Shown: positions 8,375 to 16,300, numbered from the stretch's first letter. The stretch: 64,000 nt of DNA from Streptomyces sp. NRRL F-525 (GCF_000716605.1 NZ_JNXE01000003.1:62001-126000); one strand, 5' to 3'. Made by a program: numbers and translations. Notes: generated by a model not told the origin, from the letters alone.

Positions 8375-8572
8375 ATGACCAAGCACGAACACGCACGTCC
8401 CACCCCTCCGTCGCAGGCTCCCGGGGAGGACGGCGACCCGGAGGCCCGGGAGGAGGCGGAGGAAGCGGCCCGTCCCCGCACACCGGAGGACGCTTCCGCA
8501 TCGGGCGGCGCCGAGGAACGGCCCTCCGGGGAGAGCACCCAGGCTGCCGTACCGGATGAACCGGACGCATAG
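8375..8572 (+). CDS. Small acidic, disordered protein
   Basis: A 65-residue protein that is almost entirely Glu/Ala/Pro/Ser with no hydrophobic core, hence probably unstructured. ATG at 8375 has a CTGGAG site 6 bases upstream, and it follows the hydrophobic membrane protein in the same direction. I recognise no family. It may be a co-expressed stress protein; coding is supported by the ribosome site and context rather than by homology. Confidence 0.55.
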   Translation: MTKHEHARPTPPSQAPGEDGDPEAREEAEEAARPRTPEDASASGGAEERPSGESTQAAVPDEPDA

Positions 8573-8661
8573 CAGCGGGCCGGAGCGTGTCTGCGGGCGT
8601 TGGTGACCGCCTCGCTGACCACCAGGCGCGTGAGGTCCATGGCCCGGGCGGAGACGGCCAC
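8573..8661 (-). pseudogene. Remnant of an RsbW-like ATPase gene
   Basis: The minus-strand translation in this short stretch reads DLTRLVVSEAVTNARRHAPA, a good match to the N-box region of actinobacterial anti-sigma ATPases (compare ELVTNALRHG in the gene at 1494). The expected upstream helix and all downstream boxes (DxGxG, lid) are missing. Downstream the frame is just the antisense of the acidic gene. It looks like a decayed fragment. Confidence 0.5.
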
Positions 8662-8891
8662 CCCGTGTCACCTTCCGTTCCCGTCGTCGGGCCGACGCCC
8701 ACCCGGCCCGACGTACCTCATGTTCCTGCCGGTCGAATTGACCGCGTGTCAGAGCGCGGCTCCCCCTGCCGTCCCTCATTTCCCGCCTGCGCATCGTGCG
8801 CCGGGCAATGGAGAAATGACCTCCACACACGTGCCGTAGGCTGCACCGGTCAGTCCTGACACCTACATGTGAATATCGAAGGAGTACCTGA
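8662..8891. promoter_or_regulatory. Leader of the stressosome operon
   Basis: About 230 bp without a credible gene. The last part is A/T-richer and ends in a strong GAAGGAG ribosome site 8 bases before the rsbR start at 8892. No clear consensus promoter could be fixed by eye. Confidence 0.4.
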
Positions 8892-9743
8892 ATGGTGAAG
8901 CGAGACAACGCCGTGGACCTGGTGGGGCTCCTGTCGGTCGAAGGGCAGGATCTGGCCGCGTCCTGGGTCGGAGAGGTGACCGGGTCACTCGGCGGCCGCG
9001 TCAGCGCGGCAGAGCTCAATCGTGAACTGCGTGAGCTGTACGAAGCCCTGGTGGACGCGCTGCGAAAGGGCGCCACGGATGTCCACTCGGAGCACATGTC
9101 CGAAGTCCGCGCCCATTTGACGGAATTGTCGAGAAACCGTGCCCGGCAGGGATTTTCGCCGAGCGAGACCGCCGTCAGCGTATTCGCGCTGAAACGCGTC
9201 CTCGAACCCGTGCTGGAAAAGGGCACCGCGGAAGACATACGCGCTTATCTGCGGCTTGCCCGAATACTCGACAGTCTGGGGCTCTTCACGATCGAGACCT
9301 ATACACAGACACGGGACGAACTCATCACCGCGCAGGCGGAGCAGTTGCTGGAGCTGTCCACGCCGGTGGTGCGGCTGTGGGACGGGGTCATCGCCGTACC
9401 GCTGGTCGGCACCCTGGACTCGGCGCGGACCCAGGTGGTGATGGAGAAGCTGCTGCAGGCCCTCGTGGACACCGGCTCGGAGCAGGCGATCATCGACATC
9501 ACGGGCGTTCCCGCGGTGGACACCCAGGTCGCCCAGCACCTGCTCAAGACCATCGTCGCCGCCCGGCTGATGGGCGCCGAGTGCACGGTGTCCGGCATCA
9601 GTCCGCAGATCGCGCAGACCATCGTCGCGCTGGGGATCGAGTTCGACGGCATCGTGACGAAGGCGAGCCTGGCGGACGCCCTCAAGCTGGCCCTGCGCAG
9701 GTCGGGCGTGGACCTGGTCGCGCACACCGGCGCGCAGCGATGA
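8892..9743 (+). CDS. rsbR: RsbR-type stressosome co-antagonist
   Basis: A 283-residue RsbR paralogue. The N-terminal ~150 residues are helical and match the non-heme globin-like sensor domain. The C-terminal ~110 residues form a STAS domain with IIDITGVPAVDTQVAQHL, where the Thr after VD corresponds to the RsbT phosphorylation site of B. subtilis RsbR. By family it forms the stressosome scaffold with RsbS and sequesters RsbT until stress. It is first of six tightly packed genes, with a GAAGGAG site. The stop overlaps the rsbS start by 4 bases. Confidence 0.9.
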   Translation: MVKRDNAVDLVGLLSVEGQDLAASWVGEVTGSLGGRVSAAELNRELRELYEALVDALRKGATDVHSEHMSEVRAHLTELSRNRARQGFSPSETAVSVFALKRVLEPVLEKGTAEDIRAYLRLARILDSLGLFTIETYTQTRDELITAQAEQLLELSTPVVRLWDGVIAVPLVGTLDSARTQVVMEKLLQALVDTGSEQAIIDITGVPAVDTQVAQHLLKTIVAARLMGAECTVSGISPQIAQTIVALGIEFDGIVTKASLADALKLALRRSGVDLVAHTGAQR

Positions 9744-10111
9744 GCGAGCGCATTCCGATCCTGCGGATCGGGGACACCCTGGTGGTGTCCGTCCAGTTCG
9801 ACCTGGAGGACCAGACGGTCCTCAATCTCCAGGAGGATCTGGCCGACCAGATCGTGGCCAAGTCCGCCCAGGGCGTCATCATCGACATCAGCGCTCTGGA
9901 GATCGTCGACTCCTTCGTGGGGCGCATGCTGGCGACGGTGGCGGCCATCTCGCGGGTGCTCGACGCCAGGACCGTGGTCGTGGGCATGCGCCCGGCCGTC
10001 GCCATCACCCTGGTCGAGCTGGGTCTCTCGCTCGGCGGTGTCAGCACCGCTCTCGATCTGGAGAAGGGGCTGGCGAAGCTGAGCCGGTCCACCAGTACGG
10101 GCCCCAGGTGA
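9740..10111 (+). CDS. rsbS: RsbS-type STAS stressosome protein
   Basis: A 123-residue single STAS domain. The motif IIDISALEIVDSFVGRML carries the Ser (after VD) equivalent to the RsbT-phosphorylated Ser59 of B. subtilis RsbS. By family, phosphorylation releases RsbT from the complex. ATG at 9740 overlaps the rsbR stop (ATGA); its own stop overlaps the rsbT GTG start, so stoichiometric translation is expected. Confidence 0.92.
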   Translation: MSERIPILRIGDTLVVSVQFDLEDQTVLNLQEDLADQIVAKSAQGVIIDISALEIVDSFVGRMLATVAAISRVLDARTVVVGMRPAVAITLVELGLSLGGVSTALDLEKGLAKLSRSTSTGPR

Positions 10112-10530
10112 CAGCGCCCTGGACAGCCGACGAAGAGCCGCAGGTCTACGCCGTCGAGCGCAGCGGTGATCTCGTCCACGTCCGCCAGGCGATCCGGGCG
10201 CTGGCCCAGCGGTGCGGTCTGTCCCTGGTCGACCAGACGAAGATGATCACCGCGGCCAGTGAACTCGCCCGCAACACACTGACCTACGGCGGCGGGGGCA
10301 CGGTCAGAGCCGGGCTGGTGAGCGCGAACAGCAGACGGGGGGTGGGCGCGGTCTTCGAGGACACCGGCCCGGGGATCCCCGACGTCGAGCAGGCCATGAC
10401 GGACGGCTGGACCTCGGGCGGCGGCCTGGGGCTGGGCCTGAGCGGTGCCAAGCGGCTCGTCGACGACTTCAAGCTCCGTACCGCGCCCGGCGAGGGCACG
10501 GCCGTCACCATCATCAAGTGGGCGCGATGA
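10108..10530 (+). CDS. rsbT: RsbT-type serine/threonine kinase
   Basis: A 140-residue GHKL kinase with N box ASELARNTLTYGGGG, DTGPGIPD as the G1 box, and a GGGLGLGLSGAKRL lid. It has the RsbT rather than RsbW pattern (RNxxxYGGGG). It should phosphorylate RsbS/RsbR and activate a PP2C phosphatase when freed. In B. subtilis the target is RsbU. Here two PP2C-type proteins are encoded downstream in the same operon. The GTG start overlaps the rsbS stop by 4 bases. Confidence 0.92.
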   Translation: MTAPWTADEEPQVYAVERSGDLVHVRQAIRALAQRCGLSLVDQTKMITAASELARNTLTYGGGGTVRAGLVSANSRRGVGAVFEDTGPGIPDVEQAMTDGWTSGGGLGLGLSGAKRLVDDFKLRTAPGEGTAVTIIKWAR

Positions 10531-11585
10531 GTACCACGACCCTCCTGGAGTCCGAGGACCTCGCGTGGTTCCGGGACGGACCGTCCCTGTCGGTGGCCGC
10601 CCGGGGCGCGGCCACCGCGCTGGCCCGGCGCATCGGGCTCAGCGGCCATCGGTCGGGCGAGGTCGCCCTCGCCGTCACCGAGGCCGCCACGAACGTACAG
10701 CGGCACGCCGTGGACGGTGCCCTGCTGCTGCGGGTGGTGCGCTCCGGGGACACGGCCGGGGTGGAGTTCCTCACCGTGGACTCGGGGCCCGGGATGACGA
10801 ACGTGTCCGCCGCGCTCGCCGACGGGACGTCCAGCGCGGGCACCCTGGGCATCGGCCTGGGCGCGGTCTCCCGCCTCGCCGACCACTTCGACCTGCACTC
10901 GGTGCCCGGCCGCGGCACGGTCATGGCCGCCCGGTTCTGGCCGCGCACCGGGGACGGCAGAGCCGTCGTGGACTCCCCCGGCGACTCCCCCGCCGCTGGC
11001 GTGACCAGGCCGATCAGCGGGGAGACCGTGTGCGGGGACGCCTGGGCCGTACGCGCGGTGGGCGGTGACGGCGACGGGGACCACCCCGTGCTCCTGGTCA
11101 TGCTCTGCGACGGTCTGGGCCACGGACCGCTCGCGGAGCGCGCGAGCCAAGCCGCGGTCAGGGCGTTCCACGCCACGCAGGATCTCAGTCCGGAGGGTGT
11201 CCTCAACGCCGTACACCGCGCGCTGCGCGGGACGCGGGGCGGGGCGGTCGCGGTGGCACGGATCGAGCCCGCCGCGGGACGGCTGCTGTACTGCGGCATC
11301 GGCAACGTCAGTGGCTTCCTCGTCGACGACGGTGGCCGCCGCGCGCTGTTGTCGGCCCCCGGGATCGTCGGCGCGCACATGCGGCGGCTGCGGACGTTCG
11401 AGGAGCCGCTGCCCGCGCACGGCGCCCTGGTCATGCACTCCGACGGGCTGACCGAACGCTGGGACCCGGCGGCCCTGCCGGGCCTTCTGGGTCACTCACC
11501 GCTCGTCATGGCCGGGCAGTTGCTGCGCGAGGCGGCCGTACGGCTGGACGACGCGTGTGCGGTCGTGGTCAAGGGCGCCTGGTGA
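10527..11585 (+). CDS. ATPase-PP2C fusion (RsbX/SpoIIE-like)
   Basis: A 352-residue two-domain protein. Residues ~15-135 are a GHKL ATPase (VTEAATNVQRHA N box, DSGPGM, and GTLGIGLGAVSRL lid). Residues ~155-352 are a PP2C-type phosphatase with MLCDGLGHGPLAERAS metal-binding residues and SDGLTERWD. It resembles RsbX, which resets phospho-RsbS/RsbR, but with a kinase-like domain fused in front. The start overlaps the rsbT stop by 4 bases. Kinase and phosphatase in one chain could set a phosphorylation level; that is inferred. Confidence 0.88.
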   Translation: MSTTTLLESEDLAWFRDGPSLSVAARGAATALARRIGLSGHRSGEVALAVTEAATNVQRHAVDGALLLRVVRSGDTAGVEFLTVDSGPGMTNVSAALADGTSSAGTLGIGLGAVSRLADHFDLHSVPGRGTVMAARFWPRTGDGRAVVDSPGDSPAAGVTRPISGETVCGDAWAVRAVGGDGDGDHPVLLVMLCDGLGHGPLAERASQAAVRAFHATQDLSPEGVLNAVHRALRGTRGGAVAVARIEPAAGRLLYCGIGNVSGFLVDDGGRRALLSAPGIVGAHMRRLRTFEEPLPAHGALVMHSDGLTERWDPAALPGLLGHSPLVMAGQLLREAAVRLDDACAVVVKGAW

Positions 11586-11603
11586 CCGGGGAGAGGAGCG
11601 GGC

Positions 11604-13058
11604 ATGCCGGCCGACACGGCTGAGCCGGGCCCGCGCGGCGGGGCACTGCGCCACGACCGCTCGCCGGACGCCGGCCGGGTGGCGTCCCTCGGTCTCGCCA
11701 CGCCTCAGGACGTGTTCGGCCTGCGGCGCAGCGCCCAACAGGCCGCGGCCGCCGTGGCGTTGGACCACCAGGACCAGGTCCGGCTGGCCACCGCGCTGAG
11801 CGAACTGGGCCGCGACCGGCTCGGCTGCCGCGGCCTGGAAGTCGCCTTCGGCCTGGACGCCGCGGCGCAGCCGATGGCCCTCGTCATCACGTTCGTCTGG
11901 ATCGGCGGACCGCCGCCGGCCCGGGACACGCTCGACCTGGCGGCCAAGCTCGTGCGGGTCGACCACGAGGCCGGTGCCACGGTCAGCCGTATCGTCGTCA
12001 CCCAGCCGCTCACCGCACAGGGGCTGACGGCGGCCGACCTGCGCGCACGTCTGGTCAAAGTGCTCGCCGGCGGCGCCCGCTCCACCGAGGCGGACGATCT
12101 GCGCGCCCAGACCCGCGACCTGGTCGCCGCCCTGGAGGAGACCCGCGCCCAGCGGGAGGAACTCCTCCATCTGAACGAGGAGTTGGAGGAGACCAACCGC
12201 GGAGTGCTCGCGCTCTACTCGGAGTTGACCCAGGAGCTGGAGACCACGAACAGTGGCGTACTGGCCCTGCACTCCGAACTGGAGGACAAGCGGCACCAGT
12301 TGCTGGCGGCGAGCGAGGCCAAGACCCGGTTCTGGACCAACATCAGCCACGAACTGCGCACTCCGGTCAACTCCGTGGTCGGCCTCTCCGCCCTGCTGCT
12401 GGCGACCGGTTCACCACCGCTCACCGAGGAGCAGCGGGAACAGGTCGACCTCATCGCGTCCTCCGGCCACACCCTCCTGTCGCTGGTGAACGACCTGCTG
12501 GACGTCGCCAAGGCCGAGGCCGGTCACCTCGACATCCATCCTCAACCGGTTGATCTGCGGCTGCTGTTCGCCCACCTCGGCAGCCTCCTCATGAGCAGCG
12601 CCGACCACGACCAGGTCACCCTCGTCACCCCTGGTCTGGAAGAACAGCCCGCCCTGGTGACCGACGAGACACTGCTGATCCGCATCCTGCGCAACCTCCT
12701 GTCCAACGCCCTGAAGTTCACCGAGCGGGGCGAGGTGCGCCTGGACGTCGCCGTCGACCCCGAACTCTCCCCGCACGCCGTCCTGTTCACCGTCACGGAC
12801 ACGGGAGTGGGGATCCCCGCCGACGAACTCGGCCGGGTCTTCGAGGCGTTCTACCAGGTCCGCGGCCCCCACCAGCGGGGCCGCCCCGGCACCGGCCTGG
12901 GCCTGCCCTACGCCCGCACGCTCACCGAACTGCTCGGCGGTTCCCTCACCCTCACCAGCACCGCGGGGGTCGGCACCCGGGTACAGGTACGCCTCCCGGA
13001 TCTCGGCCGGGAACCCGCGAAAGAACCGGACACCGGAGGGTCGGGTCATGACCGATAA
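11604..13058 (+). CDS. Soluble sensor histidine kinase with coiled coil
   Basis: A 484-residue kinase with no membrane segment. Residues ~20-150 look like a degenerate GHKL-like N-terminal region. About 165-235 is a Glu/Leu-rich coiled coil with a repeated element (ETTNSGVLALHSEL and ETNRGVLALYSEL). HisKA follows with NISHELRTPVNS (His249). The HATPase has NLLSNALKF, DTGVGIP and GTGLGLPYA boxes. ATG at 11604 has an AGGAG site. The downstream response regulator overlaps it by 11 bases, so they form a two-component pair inside the stressosome operon. A cytoplasmic input is implied. Confidence 0.9.
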   Translation: MPADTAEPGPRGGALRHDRSPDAGRVASLGLATPQDVFGLRRSAQQAAAAVALDHQDQVRLATALSELGRDRLGCRGLEVAFGLDAAAQPMALVITFVWIGGPPPARDTLDLAAKLVRVDHEAGATVSRIVVTQPLTAQGLTAADLRARLVKVLAGGARSTEADDLRAQTRDLVAALEETRAQREELLHLNEELEETNRGVLALYSELTQELETTNSGVLALHSELEDKRHQLLAASEAKTRFWTNISHELRTPVNSVVGLSALLLATGSPPLTEEQREQVDLIASSGHTLLSLVNDLLDVAKAEAGHLDIHPQPVDLRLLFAHLGSLLMSSADHDQVTLVTPGLEEQPALVTDETLLIRILRNLLSNALKFTERGEVRLDVAVDPELSPHAVLFTVTDTGVGIPADELGRVFEAFYQVRGPHQRGRPGTGLGLPYARTLTELLGGSLTLTSTAGVGTRVQVRLPDLGREPAKEPDTGGSGHDR

Positions 13059-14652
13059 CGTCCAGGATCCCTCACCCGCGACCGTCCTGGTCATCGACGA
13101 CAACGCGACGAACCGCTACGTCCTCACCAGTTGGCTCCGGCGCGCGGGACACACCGTCGTCGGCGCCGCCACCGGTGAACAGGGGCTCGCACGGCTGCAC
13201 TCCACCGAGAGCGCGCTGCCGGACCTCGCCATCGTCGATGTACGGCTGCCCGACATGAGCGGCTTCGAGGTCAGCGAACGCATCAAGGACGACCCGCGGA
13301 CGGTCCATCTGCCGGTCATCCAGATCTCCGCCGCCGCCACCAGCGCCGACGACCACGCCGAGGGACTGCGCCGGGGCGCGGACGCCTACCTCGACCAGCC
13401 CATCGACCCCGGCGAACTCCTCGCCACCGTCACCGCCACCCTGCGCTACGCCCGGGCCCGCCAGCGCGCCGAACGGCTCACGCGACGCCTCATCGCCCTG
13501 AACACGGCGACGCTGGACGTGTACAGCGCCGTGGGCTTCCACTCCTTCGCCTCGGCGGCCACCGGCGGCGCGGCCGGAGTGCTGGACAGTCCGGCGAGCG
13601 CGGTGTTCCTCTCGCCCCAGGCGCAGGCCGTGCACAGCATGATCGACGACCCGCGGACCCCCGTACGCACACATCCGGCCCATCCCGGCCTCCTGGACCG
13701 ACTGGCGGCGCAGGGCCTGAACCAGGACACCGGGGTCGCGGTCGTCCGTGTGCCGCAGGACCGGTGGCGAGCCCTGCTGCCGGCCGACCACCTGCCCGGC
13801 GAGATAGCGCTCGCGGTCGCCCGCACCAAACGCGGCCGTCCTCCCGTCTGCCTGGCGGTCCCCGCGGCCGCCCTGGCCGGCCCCGACGACGAGCAGCTCT
13901 TCCAGCAGCTGGCCAACGCGAGCGCCCTGGCCCTGGAGGCCCTGCGCACGTACAACGAGGAACACGCCCTGGGCCTGGCCCTGCAACGCTCCTTCCTCCC
14001 CAAGGAGTTGCCGACGGTCCCCGGCGTCGAACTGGCCTTCCGCTACCTCCCGGCCTCCGAACACGCCGAGATCGGCGGGGACTTCTACGAATCCGTGCGG
14101 ACCGTCGACGGCCTGCTGCTCGCCATCGGAGACGTGGTCGGGCACTCGGTGACGGCGGCGACCGTGATGGGCGAGGTACGTCACGCGTTGCGCGCCTACG
14201 CCATCGAGGGCCACCCTCCCCACCACATCCTGGAACGCCTGGAAACGCTGCTCGGCCAGTCGCAGCCCGGCGTCACGGTCACCCTCTGCCTCGCCCTCGT
14301 CACCCCGCACGACCGCCGACTGCACATCGCCAACGCCGGTCACATTCCCCCGCTGTTGATCGACCCGGACCACGGGCCACGCTTCCACCACCCTCACGGC
14401 CCGCTCCTCGGCATGGGACTCCCGCATCCCCCGCCCACCGTCGTACCGGCCCCGCCCGGCACCCGCCTGCTCATGGTCACGGACGGCCTCGTGGAGGTAC
14501 GCACCGCCCATCTCGACACCACACTCGGCGAGTTCAGCGACGCGGTCACCGAAGGCCCCGACGATCTCGAGGAGTTGTGCGATCTGCTGCTCGCGCGTTT
14601 CGGGCACAACAAGGACGACGACATCGCCCTGATCGCCGCCCTGTTCTCGTAG
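13048..14652 (+). CDS. Response regulator-GAF-like-PP2C (SpoIIE) phosphatase
   Basis: A 534-residue output protein. The receiver domain (residues ~10-130) has the DD pair (17, 18) and phosphorylatable Asp64 in IVDVRLPDMSG. The usual Lys in YLxKP is Gln117 (YLDQP). A middle region (~150-310) resembles a degenerate GAF domain. The PP2C SpoIIE domain (~320-534) has GGDFYE, GDVVGHSVTAA, NAGHIPP, TDGLVEVR and DDDIALI. It would dephosphorylate an anti-anti-sigma factor on receipt of phosphate from the adjacent kinase. It is the last gene of the operon, closed by a hairpin. Confidence 0.92.
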   Translation: MTDNVQDPSPATVLVIDDNATNRYVLTSWLRRAGHTVVGAATGEQGLARLHSTESALPDLAIVDVRLPDMSGFEVSERIKDDPRTVHLPVIQISAAATSADDHAEGLRRGADAYLDQPIDPGELLATVTATLRYARARQRAERLTRRLIALNTATLDVYSAVGFHSFASAATGGAAGVLDSPASAVFLSPQAQAVHSMIDDPRTPVRTHPAHPGLLDRLAAQGLNQDTGVAVVRVPQDRWRALLPADHLPGEIALAVARTKRGRPPVCLAVPAAALAGPDDEQLFQQLANASALALEALRTYNEEHALGLALQRSFLPKELPTVPGVELAFRYLPASEHAEIGGDFYESVRTVDGLLLAIGDVVGHSVTAATVMGEVRHALRAYAIEGHPPHHILERLETLLGQSQPGVTVTLCLALVTPHDRRLHIANAGHIPPLLIDPDHGPRFHHPHGPLLGMGLPHPPPTVVPAPPGTRLLMVTDGLVEVRTAHLDTTLGEFSDAVTEGPDDLEELCDLLLARFGHNKDDDIALIAALFS

Positions 14653-14700
14653 GCGGCCGACCTCGTCGCCGACCGGCTTCGTACGACGGGGCATGCGAGA

Positions 14701-14730
14701 GCCCCGGGACTCCTCGCGGAATCCCGGGGC
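14701..14730. terminator. Bidirectional hairpin terminator
   Basis: 9-bp perfect G/C inverted repeat (14701-14709 and 14722-14730) between the convergent stressosome operon (+) and PRC-barrel gene (-). Confidence 0.75.
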
Positions 14731-14755
14731 CGTGGTGCTCGCGGCAGTTGCCGGA

Positions 14756-15130
14756 TCAGACGAGCGGGCCGCCGAAGGGACCGCCGCCGCCCGTGCCGTA
14801 GTACGTGCCGACCTGGTCGTGGTAACCGCGGTCGCCGAGGTGCTTCTCCCGGTTGAACTCCGGGGCGTCCTTGATCTGTTGCTTGGTGAGGCCGACGGAG
14901 ACCTTCTTCTCGTTCGGGTCGATGCTCACGACCGTGCTCGCCGGGAGCAGGACCTCCTTGCCGAAGATCCACACACCCGTGTCGACCACCAGGTAGGAGT
15001 CGTCGACCTCGTCGGAGTGCTTGTCGACCTTGCCGATACTGCCGTCCGTCGCCTCGACCTTGAATCCGGTCAGATCAGTGCCCGGCTGGTGGCCCGACTC
15101 GGCCTGGTAACCCCATACGTTGTCCGTCAT
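14756..15130 (-). CDS. PRC-barrel domain protein, copy B
   Basis: A 124-residue paralogue of the protein at 2591: MTDNVWGYQAESGHQPGTD, GSIGKVDKHSDEV and VDTGVWIFGKEVLLPAS match copy A closely. The C-terminus differs, being Gly-rich (GTGGGGPFGGPLV). ATG at 15130 has a strong GGGGAGG site 7 bases upstream. It lies 134 bp downstream of the third hydrophobic-protein gene on the same strand, mirroring the order at 2.3-2.9 kb. Function unknown. Confidence 0.9.
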   Translation of the reverse strand: MTDNVWGYQAESGHQPGTDLTGFKVEATDGSIGKVDKHSDEVDDSYLVVDTGVWIFGKEVLLPASTVVSIDPNEKKVSVGLTKQQIKDAPEFNREKHLGDRGYHDQVGTYYGTGGGGPFGGPLV

Positions 15131-15264
15131 GCGAAACCTCCCCTTGCAGTGCGCGAATACCGAGGAAGCCCGTCCGGTATTCCGGTGGGCGCCCCTCGGC
15201 AGGTCGAGTGCCCACCGTTTTCCGTCCCACACAATTTTAATGTTCGACTACGCACCGCGCGAGG

Positions 15265-15432
15265 TCACCACCGGTACCAACGGCCCCTCGACCCACCGCA
15301 TCCGGCACTCCGGAAGACGAATCCCAGCAGCCACAGAACGGCCACGACAACGATCCACCACAGAATATGAGGAGCGAATCCGGCGCCACCCAATATGAGG
15401 GCGAGGAGAATCAGAAGAATCAACGCACCAAT
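15265..15432 (-). CDS. Small hydrophobic membrane protein, paralogue 3 of 3 (possible ATT start)
   Basis: A 55-residue hydrophobic protein ending in RGRWYRW like those at 2334 and 8167. Alignment places the paralogues' Met exactly on an ATT codon at 15430-15432. An AAAGGGGG ribosome site lies 6 bases upstream of that ATT. The next upstream ATG, at 15477 (70 residues), has no ribosome site and would add 15 residues absent from the paralogues. I therefore give the ATT-initiated form, with the 15477 ATG as the conservative alternative. The protein itself is well supported; the start is not. Confidence 0.7.
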   Translation of the reverse strand: MGALILLILLALILGGAGFAPHILWWIVVVAVLWLLGFVFRSAGCGGSRGRWYRW

Positions 15433-15490
15433 ACGGATCCCCCTTTCCGGAAGACCCTGGCGCCCTCGGTGCCGCATGACATACGACCAC

Positions 15491-15531
15491 GAAAAAAGGA
15501 TGGTGTTGACTGGAGCCCAGCCAACACCATC
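15491..15531 (-). terminator. Intrinsic terminator of the tRNA-Leu gene
   Basis: On the minus strand a 15-bp stem (arms 15531-15517 and 15513-15499, one G-T pair, 3-base loop) is followed by a run of six T (15497-15492). It lies 18 bp beyond the tRNA 3' end. Confidence 0.9.
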
Positions 15532-15548
15532 CACATGCACAGAGCTTG

Positions 15549-15633
15549 TGTCCGAGGGGGGACTTGAACCCCCACGCCCGATAAAGGGCACTAGCACCTC
15601 AAGCTAGCGCGTCTGCCATTCCGCCACCCGGAC
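15549..15633 (-). tRNA. tRNA-Leu (anticodon GAG)
   Basis: An 85-base class II tRNA. The acceptor stem is GTCCGGG/CTCGGAC with one G-T pair and discriminator A. The anticodon stem is CTAGC/GCTAG around the loop TTGAGGT, giving anticodon GAG (reads CTC/CTT). A long variable arm and T loop GGTTCAAGTCC are present. The 3' CCA is not encoded. An intrinsic terminator follows. Confidence 0.97.
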
Positions 15634-15822
15634 CAGGTGTCTGCCGCCTGGCCGGGGGGTGTTCCCCGCGGCGACATGGACAACAATACCAAGCTTTCGG
15701 AGTGCCCTTCACCTGCATATCCACCCCTGGGAGCGCGGACCGCGGAGCACCCGCGACCTGCGGAAACCCACCACTGCGGGTGAACGGTCGACTACGAACG
15801 CAGGCCGGATCCCGCCACCCGC

Positions 15823-16266
15823 TCACTCCCGCTCCGTGAGCACCAGCGCCTGCAGCGCCCGGACGAGCGACGCCGCCGCTTCCTCGTCCAGCGGCGCGAG
15901 GAAACGGCGCTCCGCCGCACGGCGTGCCCGCTCGGCCTGACGCAGGCAGTCCCGGCCCTCCGGGGTCAGTTCGACGATGTTCTTACGGCGGTCCTGCGGG
16001 CTGCGGCGCCGCTCCACCAGACCGTGGTCCTCCAGGCCGTCGATCAACGACACCATCGTGGTCCGGTCGACCCCGAGCCGCCCGGCCGCCTCGACCTGCG
16101 ACAACGGCTCCCCCGCGGCGAGCACCACCAGTACGGCCAACTCGTGGCCGTCCACTCCGTGCGGCGCCAGCGCCTCCGCCGACGTCCTGGCCAGTCTGGC
16201 CTGGGCGTGCTTGAGGAGGTAGCCGAGCCGGGACTCCAGGGGCGCGGGTTGCTGATCGTTGGCCAT
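15823..16266 (-). CDS. MarR family transcriptional regulator
   Basis: A 147-residue winged-helix repressor of the MarR type. The core is LSQVEAAGRLGVDRTTMVSLIDGLEDHGLVERRRSPQDRRKNIVELT (recognition helix VDRTTMVSLID, wing DRRKN). It likely controls the divergent F420-type oxidoreductase gene, from which it is separated by 72 bp containing two candidate operators. One of these overlaps its own start codon and shares its 15-base sequence with the oxc/sucC promoter site. The ligand is unknown. Confidence 0.9.
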   Translation of the reverse strand: MANDQQPAPLESRLGYLLKHAQARLARTSAEALAPHGVDGHELAVLVVLAAGEPLSQVEAAGRLGVDRTTMVSLIDGLEDHGLVERRRSPQDRRKNIVELTPEGRDCLRQAERARRAAERRFLAPLDEEAAASLVRALQALVLTERE

Positions 16267-16279
16267 TCGTCGACTGTAT
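16265..16279. promoter_or_regulatory. Oxalate-island operator, copy in front of marR/F420 gene
   Basis: ATTCGTCGACTGTAT, identical over all 15 bases to 21176-21190 in the sucC/oxc divergent promoter. It overlaps the marR start codon. Proposed binding site of the island's regulator (see findings). Confidence 0.5.
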
Positions 16280-16300
16280 CCCCACTGAATCCCTCATCTG

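Noticed and set aside
8165..9238. 357-aa antisense frame across the hydrophobic, acidic and rsbR genes
   Set aside because: No domain along its length and it opposes well-supported small genes; only a short ATPase-like remnant in another frame is credible.
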